A stretch of DNA of 64,000 nt from the NCBI GenBank assembly GCA_038373865.1, contig JAXGGA010004455.1, positions 1 through 64,000 on the forward strand, in the 5' to 3' direction. Source of the DNA: Uloborus plumipes (taxonomy: Eukaryota > Arthropoda > Arachnida > Araneae > Uloboridae). Of the stretch, positions 12,889 through 26,030 are shown one piece after another (position 1 is the first letter of the stretch; every line of letters starts with the position of its first letter). Below the pieces are notes generated by a model that was given only the letters and a program-made list of their open reading frames with translations, had not been told where the DNA came from and searched no databases. Made by a program: the position numbers and the translations under genes.

Positions 12889-13408
12889 CTAGCGGTACCC
12901 GCACGCCTTTGCCCGTGGTATAAAATTAAAAGTTCATTTGTAAAATAATTGATATAGCAGAAAAAATACTCTATTTTAGTTATAATTCAACTACAATTCC
13001 TTCAAAGTATGACATAAAAATTTGGTATAGACCTTAGACTACTTCCTTTTACGTGCACATTTCTTAGTAGATGCCTTAAGTGCTAAAATAGTGCTTGGAG
13101 GGAGCAAGATAACAATTCAAACATTTATATCCCTAGTTTGCCACGAAACAATGCAAAAAAATGTTTTACAATGATTAATCTCCTAAATATCGCCGATTTT
13201 AACATTATTAAGTGGATTTTTCGCAAAATATCGCCAATAGCGCCAAATTGAAACGAAGAACGAAATGGAATTTTTGAAAAATCGCTTTGAGGTGCCAAGT
13301 GGCATGAAAATCGACCGAACGGTTTTGGCGCTCCTCGCGTAACAGACAGAAAGAAGGAAGGAAAGAAGGACAGACAGACCCACCTTCAGCTTTATTATTA
13401 GTAGAGAT
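12889..13408 (+). mobile_element. Interspersed repeat, about 0.5 kb
   Basis: It begins CTAGCGGTACCCGCACGCCT, a start style common in arthropod interspersed repeats. It ends with a purine-rich ACAGACAGAAAGAAGGAAGG run, ACAGACAGACCC and then TATTATTAGTAGAGATGA. The two overlapping minus-strand frames at its right half (13183-13486) are fragments at best. The class is not certain (a non-LTR-derived or other non-autonomous element). Confidence 0.5.
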
Positions 13409-14575
13409 GAAAAGAAATCGCTCGTGTAGAATAACTCCTAACAAAAAGTAAAGAAACAGTAATTTTTTAAACAAGATGGCAGACATATAAAAAGTATTAC
13501 TTTATAAGTATGATGAACTCTACAAAATCATTTTGACAGTTGATTCACGGTAATTCGGTGTCCCAAGGGACCGTCTAATAGCTTTGAGCTATTAGTAGTT
13601 CGAGTTATAGAAAACTTTCAGTCCTCTAAAAATTAGGACCCCCGTGGAAACTTCGAGATAAGGAAATTTTCAAGTTATAAGGTTTCAAAATTATCTATTT
13701 TATGTAAGTAAGGAATCTTCCTCGTAAAAAGAATAATAAGTTCAAAATTTTGAATGACAGTTAGCTACTATTATCTGATATTTTCAATAACAATTTGCAT
13801 ACTAATTTTGACGCTGAATCAGTTTTTTATCCTCACCAGTTTTTGTAAGATCCATTTTGTAATGGTAAACTATTTTTAGATACTTTTGTATAATAACTAC
13901 GAACAATAAGTTCTTCTTAAGCAAAAACTTTTTCAACATACTTGTACTATATTTATAGTACAAGGAAAGTCTTTCCACTGTTTCCTGTTAAAAAAATTTT
14001 CAAGTATTCTTTTTAACAGCAATAAAAGAAGAACAAAATATGTTCCTTTTATGCAAGAAGAAAAATCTTAACTGATAGAAAAAAATAGTTTCTCGAATTG
14101 TTGAACGTTTTACTTCGTTAAATTTCACCTGGTAATGGATTTTTTATTAGGAACATTTAAACTCAAGACCTTTTGTCCATGCATTTAAGAGTGGAAACGA
14201 AGAAGAAACAATTTAAAGAAATGAATTTAAACAAAAATTTACTCCTATAAAAAATTTCGAATCTCAATAGGTAAAAAAAATACATAATTACTTTATTAGA
14301 CATTAATTGAAGAGCATTTTTTACAAAACTAAACAGAAGCAACTAATTTAATATAATAATAATAATAAATCTATTGTAAATTAAAATTGCATTAATTTTA
14401 ATTATTGAAAAGGGGAAAAAAGAGTAAATACATAAATAAGTTTAGAATGAAAAAAAATATGCATTTCATTAAATCATCAGAAAACAACAACAAAAAAAAA
14501 TATTATATATTTTTTTTATTTCTTGGGGAAAAAAATCGAACTTATACTCCGGAACACATGCTTCTCTTTTTTCTA
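13409..14575. other. AT-rich non-coding DNA
   Basis: TTTGAGCTATTAGTAGTTCG near 13585 and similar text may be old transposon DNA. No gene was seen. Confidence 0.5.
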
Positions 14576-14952
14576 CACTAAAAAATGAATGTTGTTTTTA
14601 CAGTATAATACAGATAATTTTACAGTACTAAATTGTGAAATTGCTAATTTTATAGTTTATTACCGTGCATTTTGCAGTTTTAAACTGGAACCTCTGCTGC
14701 CAGTATTATACTATTATTTTCACAGTATACAGTATTTCTGTATACAGTCGACAACACCGATACAGTACAGTATACAGGTTTCACAGTATAATACAGCTAA
14801 AATTTACGGAAGCAAACTAAAATTTCTCACTTTACCGTAAGAAACTGTAAAATTGCTAGTTTTACAGTTTATTACTCTACATTTTACAGTTTTAAATTGG
14901 AACCTCGGCTGCCACAATTATACTGTAAAAAAACTGCTTATTTTTTGCAGTG
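14576..14952 (+). mobile_element. Family I MITE dimer
   Basis: It starts CACTAAAAAATGAATGTTGT after TA and ends TATTTTTTGCAGTG before TA, so the TA target duplication is intact. CCTCTGCTGCCAGT and CCTCGGCTGCCA blocks mark the two units, with a TATACAG-rich spacer between them. Confidence 0.88.
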
Positions 14953-17900
14953 TATCTCTCTTTTTCTCTCTCTTATGCTAAACAGTATCTTTTTGTGTTA
15001 ACAGTTTCGATAATGAAATTGAATATTTGGAAATTCCTCCCAATAGCGTTACTGTCAGTTTACTTATATTTCTTTAAAATACCCTTTAAAATTATGAAAC
15101 AAAAGGATTTCGTGCACAGCTTCGATGTGAAAAGTAATTTCCAATAAAATTTGCTCAATGCGAATCCCTCCCCATTTTAGTATTTAAAAAATGATGCATT
15201 ATAATTTTAACTAGATTTTTTCAGACTGTTCTTTCTTGTATTTGTCAAAACTTTGAAACTTTGAGAGAGGGTGAACTAACTTAACTCCCTAAAAAATAAC
15301 TCAAAAATGCTCCCTTGCAAGAAAAATAATTTTGATTTGATGTATGTTTACCTATACTCATTTGAGACGTTTAAAATAATTTATTTGATACGAAAAATTA
15401 TTAATTTTTCCTTCTAGTTAATATTCAGTTATTTTCTGTCATTTAGTCAAGCTATAATATTATTTGAAATCCTACAAATGTTTATAATTAATCAAATTGT
15501 AAAGCGTAAATAAATAAATGTTAATAGCATAGCATGCAAAGTCTTTTGAGAGTCTCATAAGTACGATATTTTAAGACACTTTCAGAGTCTGTTAGCTTGT
15601 ATCTATATCAAAAAAAAAAAATTCTACGTAAGCGAAAGAAAATGATTTCAATAGAGTACACAAAAAGAAATCATGATTTTTTTTTCACCTTGTTCAAAGC
15701 AACCAATCGAGTAGAAATTCATGAACCGAACTATAAATATTATTTTCACTCCAAAATGCTCTTGAATTTAATACGGGCGTAGCTGATTCATTGTCAAGGT
15801 CACGTGATAACCTTCATCGTCCAATGTCACCATTTTTCCACAAAAAACAAAATATGGAGTATTCCAGTGATCGCGTGCTCAACTGTCGTTATCCATTCAA
15901 ACGATTCCCATCTATATACTCTAGTTTGCAGAGAGCTTGACAGTTTCTAATGGAATTTGCATGAAATATTTGTACCCACGATTCTCCAGAATGCATTTTG
16001 TGTGAAATCATGAGCGAAAACGTCACAAGAAAAGAATGCAAAACAAACATCGAGCTTGTTACCTTGAAAACGATTTATTTTAACAAATAAGAAATGGGGA
16101 AACAACGAAAATTAGTTGTTTTTTTCTTAAATCATATTAGCTAACACTTATTATACAATACAAAACATAAAACCATTTAAAAAATGGCAGTAACTGAACT
16201 GACCCACAGAAGTTATGTTTTTACTGAATAACATAAACTTATAATATTGTAGGTATTGAGACAACAAATTAAAATAAGGTTCAGTTGATAAAGTTAAATT
16301 TATTATTCAATATTATTAACTTTAACATTATAAGCTTATTTCATTAAATAAAAGTATAGATTCTGTCAACTGGGCCGGAGCGGCCTTTTTTTTTTAAATT
16401 AAAGAATACTTTTGAAATACGTAGTTTTACTATTTTAAAGTATTAGCTGATTACAGCATTTTTAACTTTAAAGTAGATAGAACCCCTGGAGTAAAAATCG
16501 CAATAAACACAAAAAAATAAAAAACATATTAATCTCTCGAGTCATACGTATTCAAATATAATAATGAAGGTTTTGTGAAGTTGTATTTCCTCAAACTAAA
16601 CACAAACTAATCCTATATTCATCACGAACATAGTTATAAACTTCGTTTAATCTCCTATCAATGTTTTGAAAAATATCATCAAATAAGTTAGATGCAAGAA
16701 GCGTTGATAATATTTACAGTCTGGCATGAATTTTATTTAATAATACTTTCTTCTTTCAAAAAATGTCACAACGTAAAATTTTATAAAATGATGTTACATT
16801 TTTTAAACAATCCCTTTTATCATAGCTTAATGTTTCCTACTTCTGTGACAAATTCATGCAATTAATTCTAAGCCAGTTATTAGTGCGATCTTTAAATTAC
16901 AGAATGTTTTCTGAAATTCCATAAATACACATTATTTTTGCTTGATGCCACGATAAACTAATTATAAAATTCTTTTAAATTCTTTTAATGGATTCAAACT
17001 ATAAATTCTAATTAAAATTGACCTTTCACACAGTAATTTATTGAAACTCTTTACTTAATTTATTTTTAACTTTATCTGAACAATTTCAAAGTTTTATACT
17101 GAAAGGAGTCTTATTGTGATTCAGTTGTGAATACAAGAATAATTAATTTTAAAACTCGATTTTGGCGCGCTTGAACTTAGGCTAATTTAGTTTTTAAAGA
17201 ATTTCTTGCTATTTGTAATAATTAGCAAACCAGAATCTTAAACACGATATCTCTGGCTGATTGATCAATATGCTTCTTATTCAAGATAATTGTAATTAAT
17301 TTACTGATAAATCCGTCAAGAAATGAAAGTGTACAATAAATCGTACTTCTTATTCCAAGATGGCAACAATGAACAAAGTTCTGTCGAAAATCAGCCTAAG
17401 TACTGATTTCTCCAATATATATGATATCTTTTTGAAAAGATATTATAAAGCTTCTTCTAAGCAAAATAAACATGCTGTCTTAAAGTAAATATTTTAACGC
17501 AACTTTATATTTCAGTTAATAAACATTTGAGCACCAAAACTTCAATATTCAAGTTCATGACTAATTTAGATATGTTTGGAGTGTAAAAGTTTGTTTAATC
17601 TCTTGCAGAATAAGCTTTTTGGAGTTAAATGAACTTTAGAATCGACAGAGAATGATTTGGAACTACATAACGAATTCATGTTCTTGTTTAAAAAGAGCAC
17701 GAAATGAATCATTCGAATAGAGTTATTTGTTCAATGAAGAGAAAGAAGCTAAATAAAAGGAGTTAATCTAAAAGAAAGGGGGGGGGGGGACTTTTTGTAA
17801 CTTGTTCTAAAACCTCATTTCGTTTAAAATTCGCCTGAGCCAAAGAGAGCATGGAACATTTAAACTGAACTGGAAGAAGAAAATGTTTGCTTTGCGTGGT

Positions 17901-19751
17901 TAGAAAATGTGCTTGAAGGCCGCACGAACTAACTTAATTTTGTGTTCTTTCGTTGAACCTGCATTATTAAGTATCTTTATTTTAAAAGGAAATGAAAAAG
18001 TAAACACAGTGAACCAAATATTAGTTTGAGATGCATATTGTTGATTCATTACTTTTCAAAATTTATTTACAAAATTTATTATTATATTTTTACAACTGCA
18101 AATAACATTATTTGAATGTTTTCTCTCTTTAGCCGTATCAACTGTAAAATATAAATAATGAGGAAAATAGTTTTAAAAAAATTAATTAAATAATGAGGTT
18201 TAATTTTTTAAAATACTAACAAAAATAGCAAAATAAAAATAAATAAATTATGTGTTTAAATACATTTTAAGATAGAATTCCCCCTCCCCAAAAAACGAAT
18301 ACTGACCTATATGGTGCAGCAGTTTTTGATGGAATTACGCAATTCAAGCAAGCTTGAAAGTTGCATACGCAAAATAACTCAAGTCCAAGCATCATTTTAA
18401 AAATTTTGAATTAATTATCACTCTATTTTTCAGCAAACATCATCCACAACAATAAAAAGAAATAATAATAATGACAATAATAACAATAGCAACAACATAA
18501 AACATAAGATTCAAAGAAGAAAATTCCTTTTCCGACCAATTTCGTTCGAAAAAATGTGCATTACTTGATTTTCTTATTTAATCAACTTAATGTTATTTCA
18601 AACAGTTTTAAAAATTCGCATTTTCATCAGCCATTGAAAATCAGGGTTTTTTTTTTTTTTTTATTACGAACACAAAGTCAAATAAAAATAAACATTTTCC
18701 GCCAAAAATTCGTAAAAATGCAACGAAATATTTTTCAACTTCTGCTGCATAAAGGGGGGGGGGAGAAAAAAAATCTGCTTTTAGTACTGAATTGTAAAAT
18801 AATAACTTCTTACAAACCTCCGAATATTTTAAATGCTTGAAAAAATGAAGATAACATGCTAATAAGACAAATTTAATTTAGTGTAAGATAATTATTTTGC
18901 TCAATAATAACTGTCATTAAAATGTAAATACTTCTTTAATTCATTGTTTTCACAAGTAATTCAAATCATTTTAATGCTTTTTCTGAAATTCAAAGAAAGC
19001 TTTGGTTTTCTTGTTTGTAATTTTGCTTATCATTTTTTATTCATAGGGTTTTACCAATGATTTTACATTAAGCTTAAGTTAAATTGTTTTGAAGAAAGCA
19101 TAGATTTCATTTCCATTTTAAAGCACGCCCTGAGTCTTAATTTTTTTTGTAACAAATATTTTTCGAGGAAATAGGTATTTGTTTATTAAGATAATTATAT
19201 TAGAATTAAATGAAAAATTTCATAAAATGTAGTTTCTCCTTTAAATCACTTTTATTTTAAGGCTTTTCCTCCAAAGAGTTTTCATTTATTGTTGATAGAG
19301 CTATTTTATGGCAACAACTTTATTTGGTAACATAATTTAGTGAATGTATTGGTTTGAAATTTAATTATTTTGCAGTTATTTTCCTTTTAGATATCATTAC
19401 GAAAATTATATAGTTAGAAAAAAACCAACTGCAATAATTTTAAGTAATGTAAATTAAAAGAACATCAGTTTAAAAAATTATGTCTCTTTCAAACGCTGGA
19501 GAGTTAACGAAAATAATTCACTCTTGCGTTCTTCTTTTTTTTCTTGAATAACCCTTAAAAATTGCCAGTTTTAGCCTAATCTCTTTCAAGAAAAGGAATT
19601 AGTCCTAACGATCACTTTTTTTTTCAAATCTTTCACCATCCACCGTGAATTAATAATTTAAAAGGGAGGATCCATGCTTCTTATTTCTGAAGCAGTTTCT
19701 CTTGATAAGACACTTGTCTAAAAAGAGGAACATTAACCTCATTCAAAAGTA
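14953..19751. other. Long AT-rich non-coding stretch
   Basis: 4.8 kb with only short frames (14950-15147, 15597-15782, 18556-18840) that show no motif. A CACGTG and CCAAT pair lies near 15803-15825, a G-run at about 17778, and T/G-runs at 18645 and 18753. Confidence 0.6.
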
Positions 19752-21067
19752 GGGTGAAGTGGGGTAATTGTGTACCTGTTCAACGACGAAATTCAACTTC
19801 TTAAGTCTCTGGTGGGGAGGAGGGTATTCAGAATTTTATTGTTTTTATATCATCTTTTAGCGGCGTTTCTCTAGATTACAAATCACCCAAAGAATTTAAA
19901 AAAAACTATTTTTTTCATGGTTGTATTGCTATGTTTTTAAAACCATCTCTGAAGTACACATTTGCCCCACAGGTTGGGGCAAATGTGTACGTCGCATGAA
20001 AATCCTATACAATTCAGTTGTTTTGCTGTTGGGCCAAATAAGTACAAAAGAGCAGTTAAGGATAAAAAATTCTGTGTATGATTTTTTTATTTCCGAATTC
20101 TCCAGTGGAAGCTGTGCACTTTTTTTGTTGCCCACCTTCTGTCCTCTCTTAATTGGTACAGTTTACAAAGGTGAAAACAAAGTACAAAGCATAGGATTAA
20201 AGGGAAAAAAACGTCTTTAATAGCAAAATTGAAAAGAACATGCCAAAATTTGTATTTTGGAATGTAAAAAAAAATGAATTATAGTGGCAAGTCCTGGCTA
20301 AAATGAGAGTAGCAAATTTGAGTGAGACCTTCAGCAACTCTGCTAACCCATGTTGTAGGAGGAAAATTTAGCTGGGAATATCAAAACACCTCTTTTTCCC
20401 TCTGATGGCTCTGGAAGCTTGGTGACAATAGCATTGCCATCGATTTCGGTAATATCTTCAGAGTGAGGGTAAACGAAAGTGTTTTCTCCTTTTTTTTCAA
20501 TTAATTTATTGTGAGTAGGTCAATCAAACATTTGGGAACAAAAATATACGCCCTAATAAGATAGTAAAAGTCTAATAAGGAGTGGGTGAATGTGTATTCT
20601 ATGCAAATTTTGCTTGGGGTAAACTTGTACTGTAGTACACATTTGCCCCAGGAGAAAATACACATTTACCCCGTGACTGAAAACAAACCGGGGTAAATGT
20701 ATACCCCAACATTATGTACAGGTAACCATTAATTTAACTAATCTGCAGCCATTAATGAAGAAAACAACTTACCTTCAAGTGATTTATCCAAGAACTAATC
20801 AAATCTAGCTGAAAATGGTGATCCTGCAGTACTGTAAACAAAAGTCCACGAAATATGATTCATAACGAAAAAAAAAAAAACACCTGATGAAATGGAGGCA
20901 GATTGATAAAGCCTTATTAGCTCGACCTAGGTGCAGCCATCTGAGAAGTGATCACTGAACTACAGGCTTCCAAATGGCGCCACTAGATTGCAGCTAGCTT
21001 CAGTTTTTCCTCCTTTTTTCAAATGAGTACACATTTGCCCCAAGTACGCAATTACCCCACTTCACCC
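19752..21067 (-). mobile_element. Degraded pogo/Tc1-like DNA transposon
   Basis: GGGTGAAGTGGGGTAATTGT at 19752 is inverse to the right end GCAATTACCCCACTTCACCC at 21067, with TA on both sides (19750-19751 and 21068-21069). The interior repeats GGGGCAAATGTGTAC-type sequence in both directions. The element is 1.3 kb, too short for a full transposase gene, and carries a decayed coding fragment on the minus strand. TA duplication and the frame suggest the Tc1/mariner-pogo superfamily (inference). Confidence 0.8.
20343..20513 (-). pseudogene. Transposase-like C-terminal fragment
   Basis: A minus-strand frame ending at TAG 20343-20345 includes GENTFVYPHSEDITEIDGNA, IVTKLPEPSEGKRG and VLIFPAKFSSYNMG. 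The F.YP..EDI.....IV..LP.P pattern is, from memory, what is seen near the C-terminus of some pogo-like transposases. The frame is closed upstream by a TGA after about 54 codons, and the DDE catalytic domain is absent. Confidence 0.45.
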
Positions 21068-21339
21068 TACTTAAATGTTCAAGTCATGAGAAAATAAAAA
21101 TTGCAAGGGGTAGTTTGGAAACTACATAACGCAAGCGTCAGTCGTCTTTAGATCCCTGCACTCCCCCCCCCCCCCAGTATGAGTTATCCAGTTAATTTCA
21201 CGTTTTGCCTTTGAAGAATTAATACTTTACAAGGTTACTCCTTACTGACACATTTTTTTTTACTGATGTTATTTTCAAACTCATATTTATTAATATCACA
21301 AAAAATTAAATATATAAATACCTTTGTGCATAAATATAA

Positions 21340-21600
21340 AGGATAAATACAACGTCAAAAAAGCACAAATACGCAGAGATACTTCAAAATGTAAAGGATA
21401 AATACAAGTTGAAAAAGCACAAATGCTCAGGTATACTGCAATCATTTGGCATACTGCATCTCAGGTATACTGCATCATCAATCAAAGGCAGGGATACTTC
21501 AAAATGTAAAGGATAAATACAAGATTAAAAAGCACAAATGCTCAGGTATACTGCAATCATTTGTTCTTTTTTAACGTTGTATTTATCCTTTACACAAATT
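21340..21600. repeat. Small tandem repeat with an inverted terminal copy
   Basis: AAAGGATAAATACAA followed by AAAAAGCACAAAT(G/A)C occurs three times in direct orientation (about 21349, 21398 and 21509). An inverted TTGTATTTATCCTTTACA at about 21577 pairs with the first. Between them AGGTATACTGCA is repeated. Confidence 0.8.
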
Positions 21601-21616
21601 TAGTCCATTATGAATT

Positions 21617-21840
21617 GCAGTTGAACTCGGTTTATGCGAAATGCCAAATATTCACATTTTTTTCCGGTTTTAGACGTTATTCGTAACAACCGTCAATAAG
21701 TAAAATTGGGACCATTATATTTATAGTACAGAAAATTAGTCTATGGTGACTTGCTGTTGAGCTTGGTTAGTGCGAAATGACAAATATATATTCCGAAATT
21801 TGCTCGTATTAGACGTTATTCCTAACAACTGCAATAACTA
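21617..21840 (+). repeat. Two-copy tandem repeat, about 136-bp period
   Basis: GTTGAACTCGGTTTATGCGA at 21620 recurs as GTTGAGCTTGGTTAGTGCGA at 21756. Each is followed by AAATG.CAAATAT and by TTAGACGTTATTC.TAACAAC. The text resembles the flank of Tigger-like elements, which is not proven. Confidence 0.75.
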
Positions 21841-22150
21841 CCTTGTGAAAAAAATTAAAAAATATATATCTGTATTTATAAAGGAATTTTAACTTTTTAT
21901 TATTGGAACACGCCTTGTAGTCTAATTAAATTGAGAGAAAGTTATCCTTACTTCTCAAAGTATAAAATTTTTAGAAAAAAATCCCTTATATTTATTCAAT
22001 TTTATGTTTTTATATTTCACCATTCACAGATTTCAGTGTAAAACGTTTAGTGCATACTTTTTTTCAATTTTCTGGTAGCACAATAAAAAATATAAAGCAA
22101 ATTGAAATGCTTACAGTACGCATGTGTTTGTACTTATTTCTCTATATAAA

Positions 22151-22154
22151 GTAA

Positions 22155-22226
<72 letters not shown>
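22151..22226. repeat. (AAT)n microsatellite
   Basis: About 25 AAT units with one interruption (aatactaat). Confidence 0.97.
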
Positions 22227-22228
<2 letters not shown>

Positions 22229-22390
22229 CACCTCTCGAAAGCTATTAAGCTTTCTTCAACCACATAAAATGATGAATCATTTCTATAAAAAAGTTTTTGT
22301 ATTCAATCGAGAATATTTTATTCGTCTTAGCCAAAACTTGCATTTTAATGCATGCATTTGCTGTGCGAGAAATTTTTAACGTAATTAAGT

Positions 22391-22447
22391 AGCAGATCAA
22401 ACTTTACAAACAAAATGTTCGTACTTCTTTGTAAAGTTTGGTTTGCT
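22391..22447. repeat. Hairpin with 20-bp arms
   Basis: AGCAGATCAAACTTTACAAA pairs with TTTGTAAAGTTTGGTTTGCT with two mismatches and a 17-nt loop. Confidence 0.85.
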
Positions 22448-25400
22448 GTTTTATACTTTCACAAATTTCATGCTTTCAAAAATATTTGTTTCTGTAATAT
22501 ATTTTTCATTGCTAACTTTGTGTACCTATATCACTCCAAATAAAACATTTTCAAACTATAATGCATGAGAGTATGCCGTACGAGAAAAGCCCAAATAATA
22601 ATAAAATGCAGACAATTTGGCAAGCTATTCTAAAGTTTCACAATCCCTTTTCTGCGTTGAGCTCAAATATTTCGAAGTTTGTAAGAATGAATTGAAATAA
22701 AGTTACCAGCACAACTAAGTCTTCGACAGAAAAGGGAATAGATTAAATGTGAGAAAATCATAGAGAGGAATCCAAACATGTGAAAAGGGAACAAAACTAG
22801 AATGAATCAACAAAGATTTCTCAAGGAATGAAAAGCTTCACGAAAACCAAGATGTTCAAAAGATGAATATTTTCACAGACTGTGTGGCGGAAGAAAGCTC
22901 AAGACAGCGGTGGATTTCTAACAATGTTTATCCATGGATCTTTCTTTAGTTGTAGTTTCTTTAAAACAGCTTTCTTGTACTATCAGACGTACGTTTATGT
23001 CGGAATAAAACATGGAAAGATCCAATAGTGTAAGTCCATTTTGTGCATTATAAAGCATTTGCGAATTAAATAACTAACCATTTTAGAATGAACGGGTGAA
23101 GAGAGAAAATATCTGCTCAGGATTTTAACACAGCTGATTTGAAACTGATTTTTTACACTTTGTTTGATTTAAATAAAGAAGTCTGCTGTTTAGTACTCAA
23201 CCTGTAAAGGACGGGTTTATCTGAGTCTCAGGGGAAAAAAGTTGTTTGTTGCTTTCATGATACTAAATCTTGCTCGCGTCAAGCTTTGAAGAATATGAAG
23301 AACACTATTGGAAAGAAATAACCAACGGTTCTCAGCATGAGAAATATAATCCTCTTACAGAACACTGAAACAGGAATTATTTTCATTTCTTTAATATTTT
23401 CTTGCATACACTCCATGAAACAAATAACAGAGATTTGACGAACGGAATAGGCCGTCTCATACAATTTGCTAACTCCGTGTTCAACGGAACTTCAAAGATA
23501 ACCATATTTTGTACCTTTTTTGAAAAGCCATAATTGAGTCGGACTGTCAAGAACATTGGGAACAACGCTAGAAAATTAATCGCCAATGTTTTTTTATGAG
23601 TTTGATGTATATTGTCAACTTTCAGTACAATATAATTGGTGGATGGAATGCATCCAAATTCAGTTTGATATCGCTGGTTGACGCTGGGGGTTGCTGACAG
23701 CGTCGGATGCAATCATGACGCGACTGATAACAATCATCCATAATCTCTTAATTTTCGTAGACCCACGCTCGGGAGCAACACTGTAAACTGCAATCTTAGC
23801 ATAACAGAAAATTTGCGTCCTTAAACATCTTGTTACACTTCAGTTCAATTGAAAAAATAAAATAAGGTAAAATGTGCATTGATCATAGTCTTTGAAAACA
23901 AAAAATCCCAAAACAGTAGGAGATGGAATGGATAATACAGAAACGAAATCACTGAAAGTTCAAAGTAATAACTCAATATTAGTGAAATCCAATTTTAACG
24001 AATGAAATCGACACTTTTATCAAATTCACAATTCTGGCCACAACTGCACTTTGAAAAATGATAACACATCACTTCCATTTTAAGATTTGTTAACCCCTCA
24101 CAGTGTTGTAAAATGTTATTTTTATTTGAACCGGGTTTCTCAGGAAAATAAAAAACAATACTGGAAAATAAAGTGCCGATATTTTTCTGAATGAAACAGT
24201 AATCATTTCAAAGTCTAGAAAGATATATGAAAAAAATTATTCATTCAATACCATAAACTAAATACGAAACAAACACCACCATTTAAGTAGCATCCAACCC
24301 CGAGTGATTTTCTTCGAACAATTTCCAGCATTATCATGGTGTTATGAACCCAGATGGCACGAAAGAACGGCTAAATTAAGCACATGGATAACTTATGATG
24401 ACCTGCATAACAACACCAGTTCGGGGTACTTATCCCAACAGCATTGTTGCTGAGATGTAAGGAGCATGACCTGGAGCAAAAATAGCTTCTGCGTGATAGA
24501 TTCATAAGAGTCTTTAAAGTTTTACGAGAGATGATTTGGATTATTTCTGCCTGGGTTTTTATTTTACTACTTTTTCTGCGGTCCTTAACCGTTACCTTTA
24601 AAGTCATAAATTACTCAACTGAAAGTTACCTCGTGATTAATTGGTTTACCTTTCTAAATAAGCAAGGCGTTTTGTGATTGGAAGAGTTTTTCCATAAACT
24701 TTTATTGACTTATTCAATGTGCCCCCCCCCCCCCTCTCATTTTTTTTCCTCTGCATTTGTGTTGTTGTTTTCATCTTCGCATCACTGACTTCATTTCATT
24801 GAGGTTTTCGATATTGGAAACAGATGTAAAAGACAGATTGGAGAGTAATGTTGAAGATATTTTCTTCAAACAAATTAATTTTTAACCAGTTTTTTTAAAC
24901 CAATGATGTAATTTTAATCATTATCTTTTCGCCATTTATTACTCAACGTTTCAATTAAATATTGATAACCAAATCATCTGACGTATATCATAAACATCTG
25001 TCAGTAAATTGGTTACATTTTTGCCTACTAAAGCTACTATAGGAAGTGGAAACATATTTTCACGGAATAAGTGTTACTGCATTACTACTATACCAATATC
25101 TGAACGGAATAGCGTGTGCAAAATGTTTTTTAATGGGATAACATCTTCAAGTTAACTATCAGGCAGAAGTTTGAAAACTTTATATTACTCGAACATTTGA
25201 GCAAATGAAATTACACATTTCTATAAATTAACGTAGAAATAAGTTCATTCATCAAAGGGATACTATTATATGAATTAACAATAAATAAGGAACTAACTTC
25301 ATCCATTAGTTCTTTCCAAAGCCCAATTTATCAAGTCAATAAACGGAACTAGAAATTAAACATGCATTTAAGATTAAAACTTTTAAGAGTTTTATCAAGA

Positions 25401-26030
25401 AGGCTTATACTCTATCGAAGTCCAGTGGCTTAATTTGTATTCAAGGAAGTTCTAGCAGATCAATACTTGATTTGTAAAGAATTGCTAATCCGCCGAAAGA
25501 TACGTAAGATTTAGCTTGGAGAAACAAGTTGTCTGCTTCACAACAGGATACGAATCTAATCCTTTTAAAATATCTACTTTTTTATTCCGAATTGTTGAAG
25601 CGAAAGGAAATTCTTGGAGTGCTTTTTCTTAAATTAAAGTTTCGAGATTCTTAAGGTTTACGGCAGAAAGCTGGACACAAAATCCCATTGTTAAAGAATT
25701 CTGAAAGCTTCGCTTATATAAGGTGGGGGAATAATTTTTAACTTTGAGCTTGTTGTGTTAGGTAAAAGTTTAACAATGGCTTTAATTGTTCACAAAATTT
25801 TTAATTAAGCTGCTTAAAGAAAATATTCGTATTTAAATTTTCTAGACTGTACTTTTAATTGGAATATAGTAGATCCTCGTTTTACGCTGGGAGTACGTTC
25901 AACGAAAATAACTCTTAAATCAAATAGCGTAAGTTAAGACTTAAAAATAGTGCTTAAATATGGGTTAGGTCCCAGAGATTTAAAAAAAAAGAAAACTTTA
26001 TTTTAGTGGTAGACAAATGGGGTAGATTGG
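22448..26030. other. AT-rich non-coding DNA
   Basis: A 109-codon minus frame (23383-23712) and a 78-codon one (24371-24607) are the longest but show no family motif, and no splice context supports them. A C-run lies near 24722. CCTCGTTTTACGCTGGGAGT near 25874 looks like a transposon edge. Confidence 0.5.

Noticed and set aside
19921..20220. 99-codon plus-strand frame
   Set aside because: It lies inside the pogo-like element in the orientation opposite to its transposase-like relic and resembles no protein family.
23383..23712. 109-codon minus-strand open frame
   Set aside because: No domain, no splice context and no composition shift. Length is within what AT-rich non-coding DNA gives by chance over 64 kb.
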